Below, piece after piece: positions 34,946-44,799 of a stretch of 62,175 bases of DNA. Location: positions 1-62,175 of the forward strand of contig CAMBEO010000006.1 in the NCBI GenBank assembly GCA_945865725.1. Reading direction: 5' to 3'. The notes beneath the pieces were generated by a model. It had not been told where the DNA came from, made no database searches, and saw only the letters and a program-made list of their open reading frames with translations. A program made the translations under genes and the position numbers. This stretch comes from Thermoflexus hugenholtzii JAD2 (GTDB lineage: Bacteria; Chloroflexota; UBA11872; UBA12225). Every line of letters begins with the position of its first letter. Positions within the stretch are counted from its first letter, which is position 1.

Positions 34946-36301
34946 ATGTCGCAGACCCCTTCCCCCGTCACCATGGAAAAGCTCGTGTCGCTGTGCAAGC
35001 GGCGCGGCTTCGTCTTCCAGAGCAGCGAGATTTATGGCGGGTTCAACGGAGTCTGGGACTTCGGACCGCTTGGTGCCGAGTTGCGGAACAACATCAAGCG
35101 CGCCTGGTGGGAGGACTACGTCTACAAGCGCACCGACATCGTCGGGCTCGACTCTGCCATCCTCGCCAACCCTGCCGTGTGGAAGGCGTCGGGTCACCTC
35201 GAGAACTTCACCGACCCGCTCGTCGAGTGCCGGAACTGCCACAACCGCTTCCGGGCAGACCACGTCGACCTCGAACGGAATTGCCCGACGTGCGGCAAGC
35301 GGGACTGGACCGACGTCCGGCTCTTCAACACCATGTTCAAGACGTTCGTAGGCCCGGTCGAGGAAGACGCGAGCGTCGCGTACCTCCGACCGGAGACCTG
35401 CCAGGCAATCTTCGTGAACTTCCGCCTCGTGCAGGGCGCGATGCGCAAGAAGCTCCCGTTCGGCATCGCGCAGATTGGCAAGGCGTTCCGGAACGAGATC
35501 ACCACGGGCAACTTCATCTTCCGCCTGCGCGAGCTCGAGCAGATGGAACTCGAGTACTTCGTGCGTCCTGACCAAGCGGTCGCGGCGTTCGGCGAGTTGC
35601 TTGACACGAGTATCGACTGGCTCGTCACGCATGGCGTGCGCCGCTCGATGCTTGACTTGTACGACCACCCAGACGGCGCCCGCGCGCACTACTCGCAACG
35701 CACCGTGGACATCATGTACGACTTCCCGTTCGGCAAGAGCGAGTTGCAGGGCGTCGCGAACCGAGGCAATTACGACTTGACGCAACATGCGAAAGCGTCG
35801 GGTCGCGACCTCGACTACTTCGACGACGAGACCGGTGAAAAGCTCGTGCCCCACGTGATCGAGCCCTCGATCGGGGTTGACCGTTCAAGCCTCGTCTTTC
35901 TCCTTGAGGCATACGACGAGGAGGCGGACAAGGACGGCATCCGTACCGTCTTGCGCTTCCACCCCCGACTTGCACCGGTAAAGGTTGCTGTCCTACCGCT
36001 CGTCAAGAAGGATTCCGGCCTGGTCAGCATGGCCCAGGAGGTCTATGCAGGCCTGCGTGGCGAGATGCTGGTCCTCTATGACGAGTCGGGTGCAGTCGGG
36101 CGCCGGTACCGCCGCCAGGACGAGATCGGCACGCCGTACTGCGTCACCGTCGATGGTCAGTCCCTCAATGACCGGACGGTGACCCTTCGGGAACGCGACT
36201 CGATGGCGCAGGTGCGCGTGCCGATCGATGGCCTGCGAGAGGAAATCCAGCGGCGTCTCCGGCTTCCATGGTCACGCCCCGAGGTGATCGCCCCGGCGTA
36301 G
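34946..36301 (+). CDS. glyS: Glycyl-tRNA synthetase (class IIA, alpha2 type)
   Basis: MEKLVSLCKRRGFVFQSSEIYGGFNGVWDFGPLGAELRNNIK; CRNCHNRFRADH; TGNFIFRLRELEQMELEYFV; start trimmed from ORF 34424. Confidence 0.95.
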   Translation: MSQTPSPVTMEKLVSLCKRRGFVFQSSEIYGGFNGVWDFGPLGAELRNNIKRAWWEDYVYKRTDIVGLDSAILANPAVWKASGHLENFTDPLVECRNCHNRFRADHVDLERNCPTCGKRDWTDVRLFNTMFKTFVGPVEEDASVAYLRPETCQAIFVNFRLVQGAMRKKLPFGIAQIGKAFRNEITTGNFIFRLRELEQMELEYFVRPDQAVAAFGELLDTSIDWLVTHGVRRSMLDLYDHPDGARAHYSQRTVDIMYDFPFGKSELQGVANRGNYDLTQHAKASGRDLDYFDDETGEKLVPHVIEPSIGVDRSSLVFLLEAYDEEADKDGIRTVLRFHPRLAPVKVAVLPLVKKDSGLVSMAQEVYAGLRGEMLVLYDESGAVGRRYRRQDEIGTPYCVTVDGQSLNDRTVTLRERDSMAQVRVPIDGLREEIQRRLRLPWSRPEVIAPA

Positions 36302-36394
36302 CACCAGCCATTTTGGAAGGGCCCGGGACCGCCGTCGTCTCGTTGACATCGTTGCCCCCGCCCCTTGGGATCCGGAAGCGTCCTCGGTCCCTCG

Positions 36395-36400
36395 TATACT
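36395..36400 (+). promoter_or_regulatory. -10-like element TATACT upstream of ppdK
   Basis: ctcgTATACTctgg, 154 nt upstream of the ppdK ATG; a TTGACA at 36343 is too far away to pair with it. Confidence 0.35.
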
Positions 36401-36554
36401 CTGGCGCGCCGACGATCTTGGGCCGCGATGCACGCCACGGTGGCCGGAATGGTCCGCGCGCATCCTGCCCGGCCCCGGGGAAGGCCTCCCACCGCGTGCC
36501 GACGCCTAGCCGCGCCGGGACCGCGAATCACACCTCAAAGAAGTAGGGTTCACC

Positions 36555-39206
36555 ATGTCTCGGAAGTGGGTCTGGCTGTTTCGCGATGGCAACGGCACGT
36601 TGCGTGACCTCCTTGGGGGGAAGGGCGCGGGCCTCGCGGAGATGACGAACGCCGGCCTGCCCGTCCCTCCCGGCTTCACCATCACGACCGAGACCTGCAA
36701 TGAGTTCTACCGGAACGGCAAGCAGTTCCCCGACGAGTGCATGGAGCAAATCCAGGCAGCCCTGCGTGACGTCGAGGGCGCGACCGGCAAGGGGTTCGGA
36801 GACCCGGCTAACCCCCTCCTCGTCTCGGTGCGGTCCGGGTCGAAGTTCTCGATGCCGGGGATGATGGACACCATCCTCAACCTCGGCCTGAACGACGTCA
36901 CAGTCGAGGGACTTGCTGCAGCGACGAACAACCCCCGCTTCGCCTACGACTCGTATCGCCGCTTCATCCAGATGTACGGCGCCGTCGTCCTCGAGGTTCC
37001 GAAGGACCGGTTCGAGCACGCCCTCGCGGCCCAGCGGCGGAAGGCGGGGGTCGACAGCGACCCGCAACTCGCGGCGGAGGACCTGCAAGCAGTGATCGCT
37101 GCCTACAAGGCGATCATCCGGACGGAGTCGGGGCGCGACTTCCCGGCCGACCCGCAGGCGCAGCTCGTCGGCGCGATCGAGGCGGTCTTCCGTTCGTGGA
37201 ACAACGACCGCGCGATCGTTTACCGGCGCCGCGAGAAGATTTCCGATGACCTCGGGACCGGCGTGAACGTCCAGGTCATGGTCTTCGGGAACATGGGCGA
37301 CGATTCCGGAACCGGGGTCGCATTCACCCGAAACCCGTCGACCGGCGTGAAGGAGTTGTTCGGGGACTACCTGCGAAACGCGCAGGGCGAGGACGTCGTC
37401 GCCGGCATCCGTACCCCGAAGCACATCACCGAGATGCGGGACGACGCGATGCTCCCCGGCGTGTACGACGAGTTCGTCGCGATCGCGGAGCGCCTCGAGA
37501 AGCATTATCGGGACATGCAAGACCTTGAGTTCACGATCGAGCGTGGCAAGCTCTACATGCTCCAGACCCGGAACGGGAAGCGCACTGGCGGAGCGGCGGT
37601 CAGGATCGCGGTCGACCTCGCCAACGAGGGTGTCATCGATCGGAAGACCGCGGTCCAGCGGGTGCCTCCGGGCGACCTGGTCCAGTTGCTGTACCCGGTC
37701 ATCGACCCGAAGTCTGGCGAGAAGCCGATCGCGACCGGCATCAAGGCCGGTCCCGGCGCCGCGATCGGCAAGGTCTGCTTCACCGCCTTGACCGCGGAGG
37801 AGCAGGGGAAGGCCGGCGAACGCGTCATCCTCGTGCGACGCGAGACGTCTCCCGAGGACCTGCGCGGAATGATCCAGGCGCAGGGCATCCTGACCTCCAC
37901 CGGGGGACCGACCAGCCATGCCGCGGTAGTCGCGCGCGGCATGGGCAAGTCGTGCATCGTCGGCGCGCAGGACGTCGTCATCGCGGATGACGAGTCGCAC
38001 TTCATGTGCCGGGGCGTTCGCGTAAACGTCGGCGAATACATCACGCTCGACGGGACGACCGGAAACGTCTACGTCGGCCAGGTTGCCACGGTCGAGCCGA
38101 CCCTTGGCGACGACTTCGACACGCTGATGACATGGTCGGACGAGTTTCGGACGATGGGCGTTCGAGCCAATGCCGACGTGCCGCGTGACGCACGAAAGGC
38201 GCGTGAGTTCGGAGCCGAGGGGATCGGCCTCTGCCGGACCGAGCACATGTTCTTCGATGACCCGGAGCATCCGGACGAGCGCCGGACGCGCGCGATGCGC
38301 GAGATGATCCTGGCTGACGGCGTCGATGCGCGACGTCGTGCGCTCGACAAGCTCCTTCCGTTCCAGCGGCGCGACTTCGAGGGGATCTTCCGGGCGATGG
38401 ACGGTTTCCCCGTAACCATCCGGACGCTTGACCCGCCGCTCCACGAGTTCCTCCCGAAGGAGGCCGCGCAGATCGAGGAGCTCGCGCAGGTCACTGGCCG
38501 GACGGTGCACGAGGTCGAGCAACGTATCGAGTCTCTGCACGAGCTGAACCCGATGCTCGGCTTCCGGGGCTGCCGCCTTGGCATCCAGTACCCAGAGATC
38601 ACGGAAATGCAGGCCCGTGCGATCTTCCAGGCGGCAGTGACCGTCGCGAAGGAAGGCGTCGCGGTCCATCCGGAGATCATGATCCCTCTCGTCGGCGACG
38701 TGAACGAGCTCAAGGCTCAGGAGCAGATCGTAAGGAGCGTCGCGAGCGAGGTCATCAACGGGTCCGGGGTTGACCTGAAGTTCCTCGTTGGGACGATGAT
38801 CGAACTTCCCCGCGCGGCGTTGCTCGCCGACCAGATCGCCGAGGTCGCTGAGTTCTTCTCGTACGGCACGAATGACCTCACGCAGACGACCTTTGGCCTG
38901 TCTCGTGATGACAGCAGCCGCTTCCTGCCGATGTACGTGGAAAAGCGCATCCTCAAGGAGGATCCGTTCCAGGTCCTGGACCGTGAAGGCGTCGGCCAGT
39001 TGATGGAGATCGGCACCGAGCGCGGGCGCAAGACCCGCCCCGACCTGAAGGTCGGGATCTGCGGGGAGCACGGTGGCGAACCCTCGTCAGTCGAGTTCTG
39101 CTACCAGACCGGCCTGAACTACGTCTCGTGCTCGCCGTTCCGGGTGGTCATCGCCCGGCTCGCCGCGGCCCAGGCCGCCCTTGCCACGGGGGAGCGCGAC
39201 CGCTAG
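36555..39206 (+). CDS. ppdK: Pyruvate, phosphate dikinase
   Basis: LLGGKGAGLAEMTNAGLPVPPGFTITTE; GGPTSHAAVVARGMGKSCIVG; GLCRTEHMFF; GTNDLTQTTFGLSRDD; CGEHGGEPSSVEF. Confidence 0.96.
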   Translation: MSRKWVWLFRDGNGTLRDLLGGKGAGLAEMTNAGLPVPPGFTITTETCNEFYRNGKQFPDECMEQIQAALRDVEGATGKGFGDPANPLLVSVRSGSKFSMPGMMDTILNLGLNDVTVEGLAAATNNPRFAYDSYRRFIQMYGAVVLEVPKDRFEHALAAQRRKAGVDSDPQLAAEDLQAVIAAYKAIIRTESGRDFPADPQAQLVGAIEAVFRSWNNDRAIVYRRREKISDDLGTGVNVQVMVFGNMGDDSGTGVAFTRNPSTGVKELFGDYLRNAQGEDVVAGIRTPKHITEMRDDAMLPGVYDEFVAIAERLEKHYRDMQDLEFTIERGKLYMLQTRNGKRTGGAAVRIAVDLANEGVIDRKTAVQRVPPGDLVQLLYPVIDPKSGEKPIATGIKAGPGAAIGKVCFTALTAEEQGKAGERVILVRRETSPEDLRGMIQAQGILTSTGGPTSHAAVVARGMGKSCIVGAQDVVIADDESHFMCRGVRVNVGEYITLDGTTGNVYVGQVATVEPTLGDDFDTLMTWSDEFRTMGVRANADVPRDARKAREFGAEGIGLCRTEHMFFDDPEHPDERRTRAMREMILADGVDARRRALDKLLPFQRRDFEGIFRAMDGFPVTIRTLDPPLHEFLPKEAAQIEELAQVTGRTVHEVEQRIESLHELNPMLGFRGCRLGIQYPEITEMQARAIFQAAVTVAKEGVAVHPEIMIPLVGDVNELKAQEQIVRSVASEVINGSGVDLKFLVGTMIELPRAALLADQIAEVAEFFSYGTNDLTQTTFGLSRDDSSRFLPMYVEKRILKEDPFQVLDREGVGQLMEIGTERGRKTRPDLKVGICGEHGGEPSSVEFCYQTGLNYVSCSPFRVVIARLAAAQAALATGERDR

Positions 39207-39276
39207 TCGCCACTCCCCACTCCCAAGCCAACGTGCGGTGATTGGGTCCGCCAGGGTCGCGACGACCTCGATCAAT

Positions 39277-39304
39277 CCCCTCTCCCGGACTTGCGGGGGA
39301 GGGG
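39277..39304. terminator. Palindromic terminator/REP-like hairpin after ppdK
   Basis: cccctctccc-ggacttgc-gggggagggg, 10-bp stem with one G:T pair. Confidence 0.5.
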
Positions 39305-39420
39305 CCAACGGGAGGGGTGACGGCGGTAGGCCTGCTTGAACGGATCCCGCACGCCGCCTCCGCTCTGGTCCCTCCACCCGCCGCGCGACACGCGCGTCGT
39401 AAGAGCGTCTACCATTGGGA

Positions 39421-41400
39421 ATGGTCGATCCCGTCATTGACGCCGTCAAGGCCCGGGTCGATATCGCCGACCTCGTCGGCGCACGCGTCAACTTGCGTCG
39501 CGCGGGCAAGCTCCTCAAGGGACTTTGTCCCTTCCACCAGGAGAAGTCGCCCTCGTTCGTCGTCTACCCGGACGAGGGTCGCTACCACTGCTTCGGGTGC
39601 GCCAAGTCAGGCGACGCGTTCACCTGGCTGCGAGACACGCAGGGACTGGACTTCGCCGAGGCGCTGAAGGAACTGGCGCGCCGGACGGGCGTGGCATTGC
39701 CCGAGCGTGCGCCACGCGACGCGTCGCAGCCCCCGCCCGAGGCGGAAGCGGCGGCGCAGGCGCTCGCCGAGGCCGCACGCTTCTACGAGCGCCAGCTTGT
39801 TGATGCTCCCGATTCCGGTGAGGCACGCGCATACCTCCGGCGTCGTGGCGTCACGCGCGCAAGTCTCGAGCAGTTCGCGATCGGATGGGCGCCGGGCGGG
39901 CGCGAAGCCCTGAGCGCGCACCTCGTGCGCAAGGGGTTCACCTTTGCCCACCTCGAGCTCGCGGGCCTGGCGATGACGACCGACCAGGGTCGACGGGACC
40001 GATTTCGCGCCCGCGTGACTTTCCCCATCCGCGACCGCGCAGGCGCCGTGATTGGATTCGGGGCCCGCACGCTTGGCGACGGCCAGCCCAAGTACCTGAA
40101 CAGCCCGCAGACGCCGTTCTTCGACAAGGGCTCGACCCTCTATGGCATCGACCTCGCGCGCGGGCCGATCCGCCAGGAACGGCAGGCCGTCATCGTCGAG
40201 GGCTACATGGATGTCGTCGTGCCCCATCAGGAAGGGTTCAAGAACGTCGTCGCGTCCTTAGGCACGGCGCTCACTGAACGGCAGATCGAGCTGCTCAGGC
40301 GGTACACGCGCACGGTCGTGTTGGCGCTCGATGCCGACGCGGCCGGGCAGGCGGCCACGCTGCGGGGCCTCGAAGTCGCCCGTGTCGCCCTCGCGACCTC
40401 GGCGCGGCCGGCGCCCGGCAGCATCGCCCGGGGCGGGTTCTTGGCGACCCAGGCAGGCCAGGTGCGCATCGCCGTCCTTGTCGGGGGCAAGGACCCGGAC
40501 GAGGTCGTCCGCGAGGACCCGGAGCGGTGGCGAGCCCTCATCGCCGGGGCGGTGCCGATGATGGACCACAAGATTGCCCTCGAGACCGCTGGGGTCGCGA
40601 TGGACGACCCGGGAGCGAAGTTGCAGGCGGTCCGGGAACTCGCCCGGTTCCTCGCACTGGTTCCCGACCCGGTCGAGTGGAGCCACTACGTCGACCGCAT
40701 CGCCCAGCGGTTGCGCCTGGACGTGCGGGCGGTGCACGCCGAGGTCGTTCGGGCAGAGGAGGCGGCGCGCCGCGCGCAACGGGCAGCGGCTCGCGAGAGC
40801 CGGGCGACCGGGAACGCAGGCGCGGGGGCCATGGCAGCCATGGGCGACGAGGCCGGTAGCGCGCCAGGAGCGTCCCCGACAGCCGGAGTGGAGCAGATCG
40901 CGGACGCGGGTCGTCCCGACCCTCGCCCATCGCGCACCGACGACCCCCTGGAGCAATTCGTCCTGTCCGAGCTGGTCGCAAGCCCTGATCTCATTGACCT
41001 GGTTCGCCACGTGTTCGCGCCCGAGGACCTTCGCGACCCCCGCACGCGCGCGCTGCTCCATCGGCTCCTCGAAAGCGAGGACCCGTCCGAGGCGCGACTG
41101 GACGAGACGCTTTCCACCTATCGAGATCACCTCCTGGACGTCGCGCGTGCCCGCCCCTCCTTGCCGGTCGATTCCCTTGACGATCCGGAGGCGCGTCGTG
41201 CCGGGGCGTTGGTCGCCGGAGCGCGCCGCCTGCGCGAGCGTCGCCTCCGGGAGAACCTGCGCGACGTGCAGTACCTGCTCCTCGAGGAACCTTCCCCTGA
41301 CGAGCGTGTCGCGCTACAGCGGCAGGTCGAACGCCTCGCGGCGCAACTCGGGCGCGTTCAGCTTGAACAGAGCCGGACGGTCTCTGCAGCATTCCAGTGA
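39421..41400 (+). CDS. dnaG: DNA primase
   Basis: GLCPFHQEKSPSFVVYPDEGRYHCFGCAKSGDAFTWL zinc motif; VIGFGARTLGDGQPKYLNS; EGYMDVVVPHQEGFKNVVASLGTALT; LALDADAAGQ Toprim. Confidence 0.95.
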   Translation: MVDPVIDAVKARVDIADLVGARVNLRRAGKLLKGLCPFHQEKSPSFVVYPDEGRYHCFGCAKSGDAFTWLRDTQGLDFAEALKELARRTGVALPERAPRDASQPPPEAEAAAQALAEAARFYERQLVDAPDSGEARAYLRRRGVTRASLEQFAIGWAPGGREALSAHLVRKGFTFAHLELAGLAMTTDQGRRDRFRARVTFPIRDRAGAVIGFGARTLGDGQPKYLNSPQTPFFDKGSTLYGIDLARGPIRQERQAVIVEGYMDVVVPHQEGFKNVVASLGTALTERQIELLRRYTRTVVLALDADAAGQAATLRGLEVARVALATSARPAPGSIARGGFLATQAGQVRIAVLVGGKDPDEVVREDPERWRALIAGAVPMMDHKIALETAGVAMDDPGAKLQAVRELARFLALVPDPVEWSHYVDRIAQRLRLDVRAVHAEVVRAEEAARRAQRAAARESRATGNAGAGAMAAMGDEAGSAPGASPTAGVEQIADAGRPDPRPSRTDDPLEQFVLSELVASPDLIDLVRHVFAPEDLRDPRTRALLHRLLESEDPSEARLDETLSTYRDHLLDVARARPSLPVDSLDDPEARRAGALVAGARRLRERRLRENLRDVQYLLLEEPSPDERVALQRQVERLAAQLGRVQLEQSRTVSAAFQ

Positions 41401-41484
41401 TCTTGGCATGCCGTGGGTCCGACGGTCCGTAGCGGCTCCCGCGCCGTTTGGACAGGAACGGAGCTACCGTGGAAGGAGGGCAGG

Positions 41485-42675
41485 ATGACCGAATCCACCC
41501 CGTCCGCGCGCGCAACTGGACCGGGCCGGCCTTTCGGGGCCGCGATGACCGGTCTTGGGCGCTCGATCCCCCGGTTTCCCGGCACCAGCGCCGTTCGGAG
41601 GTCGGCCCCCCTGGCGACCGACGCCGATCGAGATGCTCGATCGCGCACGGCTTCACCGGGAGGCATTGGCGACCCATCTGCCGACCAGGAGCCGTCGGAT
41701 GCGGAGCTCTCGCTCGTTCACGGGGAGGAGCCCTCTCGTGATCGGGCACCCGTCGGCGACGAGTTGCTCGACGACCCGGTCCGCCTCTACCTGCGTGAAA
41801 TCGGAAAGTTTCGCCTGCTCACCTGGCAGGGCGAGCAGTCCATCGGCCGGCGCATGGAGGACGGCTTGCTCGCCGAGGCACGCCTCCCGCTCTGTCCGGC
41901 TGACGACCTCGTCCAGCGGCGGTCCCTCGACCACCTCGTCGCGGATCGTCACGCCGCTCGCCGGGAGTTGACCGAGGCCAACCTGCGCCTTGTCGTCAGC
42001 ATCGCCAAGCGCCAGGTCAACCGGGGCATGGGCCTTCTCGACCTCGTTCAGGAAGGCAACATCGGCCTCATCCGCGCCGTCGAAAAGTTCGACTACCGGC
42101 GAGGCTTCAAGTTTTCGACCTACGCCACATGGTGGATCCGGCAGGCGATCCGCCGCGCCATCGCCGATCAATCTCGCACGATCCGCATCCCGGTCCACAT
42201 GGTCGAGGCTCTGAACCGGGTCACGCGGGGCCAACGGCAACTGTTGCAGGAGCTCGGGCGCGAGGCGACCGCGGATGAGGTCGCGGCCTTCTCTGGCGTA
42301 TCGCTAGAACGCATCCGGGAGCTGCTCCTGATGAGCCAGCAACCGGTCTCGCTCGACTACCGGGTCGGCACGGACGACGACTCGGTCCTCGGCGATTTCA
42401 TCGCCGATACGGCGGCGTCGGCGTCGGTCGACCTCGCCTCCGCACAACTGATGCACGAGCACATCATCCAGGTGCTTGGCAGCTTGAGCGATCGCGAGGC
42501 GGAGGTCGTGCGCCTCCGGTTCGGGATCGACGGCGGGCCGCCGATGACCTTGGAAGACATCGGCGGGCGCTTCAGCATTACCCGGGAGCGGGTGCGCCAA
42601 ATCGAGGCCAAGGCGATGCGCAAGCTCCGACACCCATCACGGCGCATCCAGTTGCAGGACTACCTCGAGGGGTGA
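41485..42675 (+). CDS. rpoD: RNA polymerase primary-type sigma factor
   Basis: [106 protein letters not shown] ggaaggaggg. Confidence 0.94.
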   Translation: MTESTPSARATGPGRPFGAAMTGLGRSIPRFPGTSAVRRSAPLATDADRDARSRTASPGGIGDPSADQEPSDAELSLVHGEEPSRDRAPVGDELLDDPVRLYLREIGKFRLLTWQGEQSIGRRMEDGLLAEARLPLCPADDLVQRRSLDHLVADRHAARRELTEANLRLVVSIAKRQVNRGMGLLDLVQEGNIGLIRAVEKFDYRRGFKFSTYATWWIRQAIRRAIADQSRTIRIPVHMVEALNRVTRGQRQLLQELGREATADEVAAFSGVSLERIRELLLMSQQPVSLDYRVGTDDDSVLGDFIADTAASASVDLASAQLMHEHIIQVLGSLSDREAEVVRLRFGIDGGPPMTLEDIGGRFSITRERVRQIEAKAMRKLRHPSRRIQLQDYLEG

Positions 42676-42683
42676 GCCTCTGT

Positions 42684-42689
42684 TACACT
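42684..42689 (+). promoter_or_regulatory. -10-like element TACACT upstream of tRNA-Asn
   Basis: tgtTACACTgccc, 31 nt between its end and the tRNA start. Confidence 0.35.
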
Positions 42690-42720
42690 GCCCGTACGCT
42701 TGCCGGTTCCCCCGGCGCAG

Positions 42721-42792
42721 TCCCTGATAGCTCAACGGTAGAGCGCCCGGCTGTTAACCGGTAGGTTCGAGGTTCAAATCCTCGTCAGGGAG
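42721..42792 (+). tRNA. tRNA-Asn (anticodon GTT)
   Basis: TCCCTGA/TCAGGGA acceptor; D-arm; anticodon loop CTGTTAA; T-arm CGAGG-TTCAAAT-CCTCG. Confidence 0.93.
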
Positions 42793-42807
42793 CCCCCGCG
42801 CGCTCCA

Positions 42808-42827
42808 GGCCCGCCAGATGGCGGGCC
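42808..42827 (+). terminator. Hairpin downstream of tRNA-Asn
   Basis: ggcccgcc-agat-ggcgggcc, perfect 8-bp stem, no clear U tract. Confidence 0.5.
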
Positions 42828-43149
42828 CTTCGATTCCACGGAATCCTCGCACTCGGCGCCCGTATGTTCGACATCACGCGTGGTCGACGAGGCGTTCGCC
42901 GTGGCCACGAACGGTTGCCCCGCGAGCGGGACTCGCACGCGATCGTCAACGATACCCGTGCATATAAACAGACCACTTGACGGCACGTACGCAATGCCGT
43001 CACGCGATCAGGATTCGGGCGCGTTGAAAACAATCACATCCCATGCCTTCCGTTCTCGCTGGTGACGGTCACGTCATACCGTGGCATTCGACCGGTCGAG
43101 CGCCCTGCGATCGTGGGGCCGCGGTGTGGATGAAAGTGGGATTGACCGG

Positions 43150-43725
43150 CTATCCGGGTCGGCACGCGTCCGTGGATCGCAACCCCTTCCGCCACGCGGC
43201 GCGGAGCTTCGCCTGTGCGCCTGTGTCCGGTTCGGTGTCGATCAATGATCGGGCGGTACCGTCGATACGTGCGGCTTGGCCGAAGCGTGCCAGCTTGCCG
43301 AGGCACTCCAGGATGTCCGTGCGCACGAGCGAGCCGCTCTTCTCCGGCGCGGAATCAGCGAACCGGCGCTCGAGCGCGTCGATGACCGTGTCGGCGTGGC
43401 TTGTCCCGGGGACGCCGGCCCGCCACAGGCCCTGGAGCACGTGGCGGGCCGTGACGAACCTTTCGTCGCGGATCGTCCGCTCAAGTAATGGCATGAGCTT
43501 GAGGATCCGGTGTTCCGGGTCGCTGATGGCAAGGCGGCAAAGCATTGCCCCGGCAACGGACCGTCGATGATTATCCGCTGACCCGAGGTCCTGCACAAGT
43601 CCGGGCCAGGCGTCGTACGCCCAGTCGACCGGTCCCTCCGTGAGGGAAAACAGCGCCTCAAGCGCTTCGAACGCGCCGTCGCCTGACGCGCGCGCCGCGA
43701 ACAGGGCGGCGATCGAGTCGTCCAT
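43150..43725 (-). CDS. Hypothetical HEAT-repeat-like protein
   Basis: Helical repeat-like LVQDLGSADNHRRSVAGAMLCRLAISDPEHRILKLMPLLERTIRDERFVTARHVLQGLW; SD-like ggag upstream. Confidence 0.5.
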   Translation of the reverse strand: MDDSIAALFAARASGDGAFEALEALFSLTEGPVDWAYDAWPGLVQDLGSADNHRRSVAGAMLCRLAISDPEHRILKLMPLLERTIRDERFVTARHVLQGLWRAGVPGTSHADTVIDALERRFADSAPEKSGSLVRTDILECLGKLARFGQAARIDGTARSLIDTEPDTGAQAKLRAAWRKGLRSTDACRPG

Positions 43726-43861
43726 GGTCCGTGACTCCAGTCGACAGTGCGGGCGATCCCAGTCGCCTCAAGCGTGATCCCACTTGATCGCGAGTGGATG
43801 GCGGCCCTGCCCAGGCAATGTCGGCGTCCAGGCCGAAACCTGCGGGATCGGTACCCCGACG

Positions 43862-44653
43862 CTAGTACATGACCACGCCATTGTCCACGTTGATCGCCTG
43901 TCCCGTGATCGCCCGGCTCCCGTCGGAGACGAGGAAGCTCACGAGCGGTGGGATGTCGTCGGGCACCTGGGTTCGCCCGAGCGGTGAACGGGACGCGACC
44001 TCGCGGAACAGCTCGCCGGGCGCCTTGCCCAGAAGGGCGCCGCGATCCCGATCGATCATCGACCACATCGGGGTATCGACATTGCCGGGGCAAAAGGCGT
44101 TCACCGTGATCCCGTGAGCCCCGAACTCCCACGCGGCGCTGCGTACGAGCCCAAGCAACGCAGCCTTGCTCGACTGGTAGTGCGCCTGGAATGGCGACCC
44201 CATCTTGGCGGCGATGCTTGCCGTGGCGATGAGCCGCCCGCCCTCGCCTTGCGCGACCAGGTGGCGCGCGGCGGCCTGGAAGCACAGGAAGACGCCGCGC
44301 GTGTTCACGGAGAAGATGCGGTCCCACTCGGCCACTGGCATCTCGAGGATCGGCGAGATGCTCAGGATGCCGGCATTCGCGATCATCGCGTCGAGCCGCC
44401 CGAAGTGCGCGACGGTCTCTTCGACGAGGCCGGCCGGGCCGTCGTCGTGGGTGACGTCAACCGTGGTGGCCCACGCGACGTGCCCAGCCTCGCGAATGCC
44501 GTTCGCGACGTCTCCGACCGGTCCGGCGTGCAAGTCCGCGAGGGCGACACGCGCACCGTCAGCGGCGAGGCGTGACGAGATTGCGCGGCCAATGGCCCCG
44601 GCCGCGCCGGTCACGATCACCACCTTGCCCGCAAGCGGTGCCTGTCGCTCCAT
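43862..44653 (-). CDS. SDR family oxidoreductase
   Basis: GKVVIVTGAAGAIGRAIS; DAMIANAGILS; YQSSKAALLGL. Confidence 0.9.
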   Translation of the reverse strand: MERQAPLAGKVVIVTGAAGAIGRAISSRLAADGARVALADLHAGPVGDVANGIREAGHVAWATTVDVTHDDGPAGLVEETVAHFGRLDAMIANAGILSISPILEMPVAEWDRIFSVNTRGVFLCFQAAARHLVAQGEGGRLIATASIAAKMGSPFQAHYQSSKAALLGLVRSAAWEFGAHGITVNAFCPGNVDTPMWSMIDRDRGALLGKAPGELFREVASRSPLGRTQVPDDIPPLVSFLVSDGSRAITGQAINVDNGVVMY

Positions 44654-44799
44654 GCCTGTCACTTTCCACTCCCCGTCACCGGGTGGTTGCGCCTCAGGGT
44701 ACTTGCGCGGTCTCAGGCCCCCTGGGACGGAGCGGTACACTCGCCGTCATCTGGAGCCCCCGGGCGGGGCACCGCGAGATCGATGGGAGAAGGCGTCCG

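Noticed and set aside
36528-39071. 847-aa minus-strand ORF
   Set aside because: Antisense to unambiguous ppdK; an artefact of high-GC codon bias
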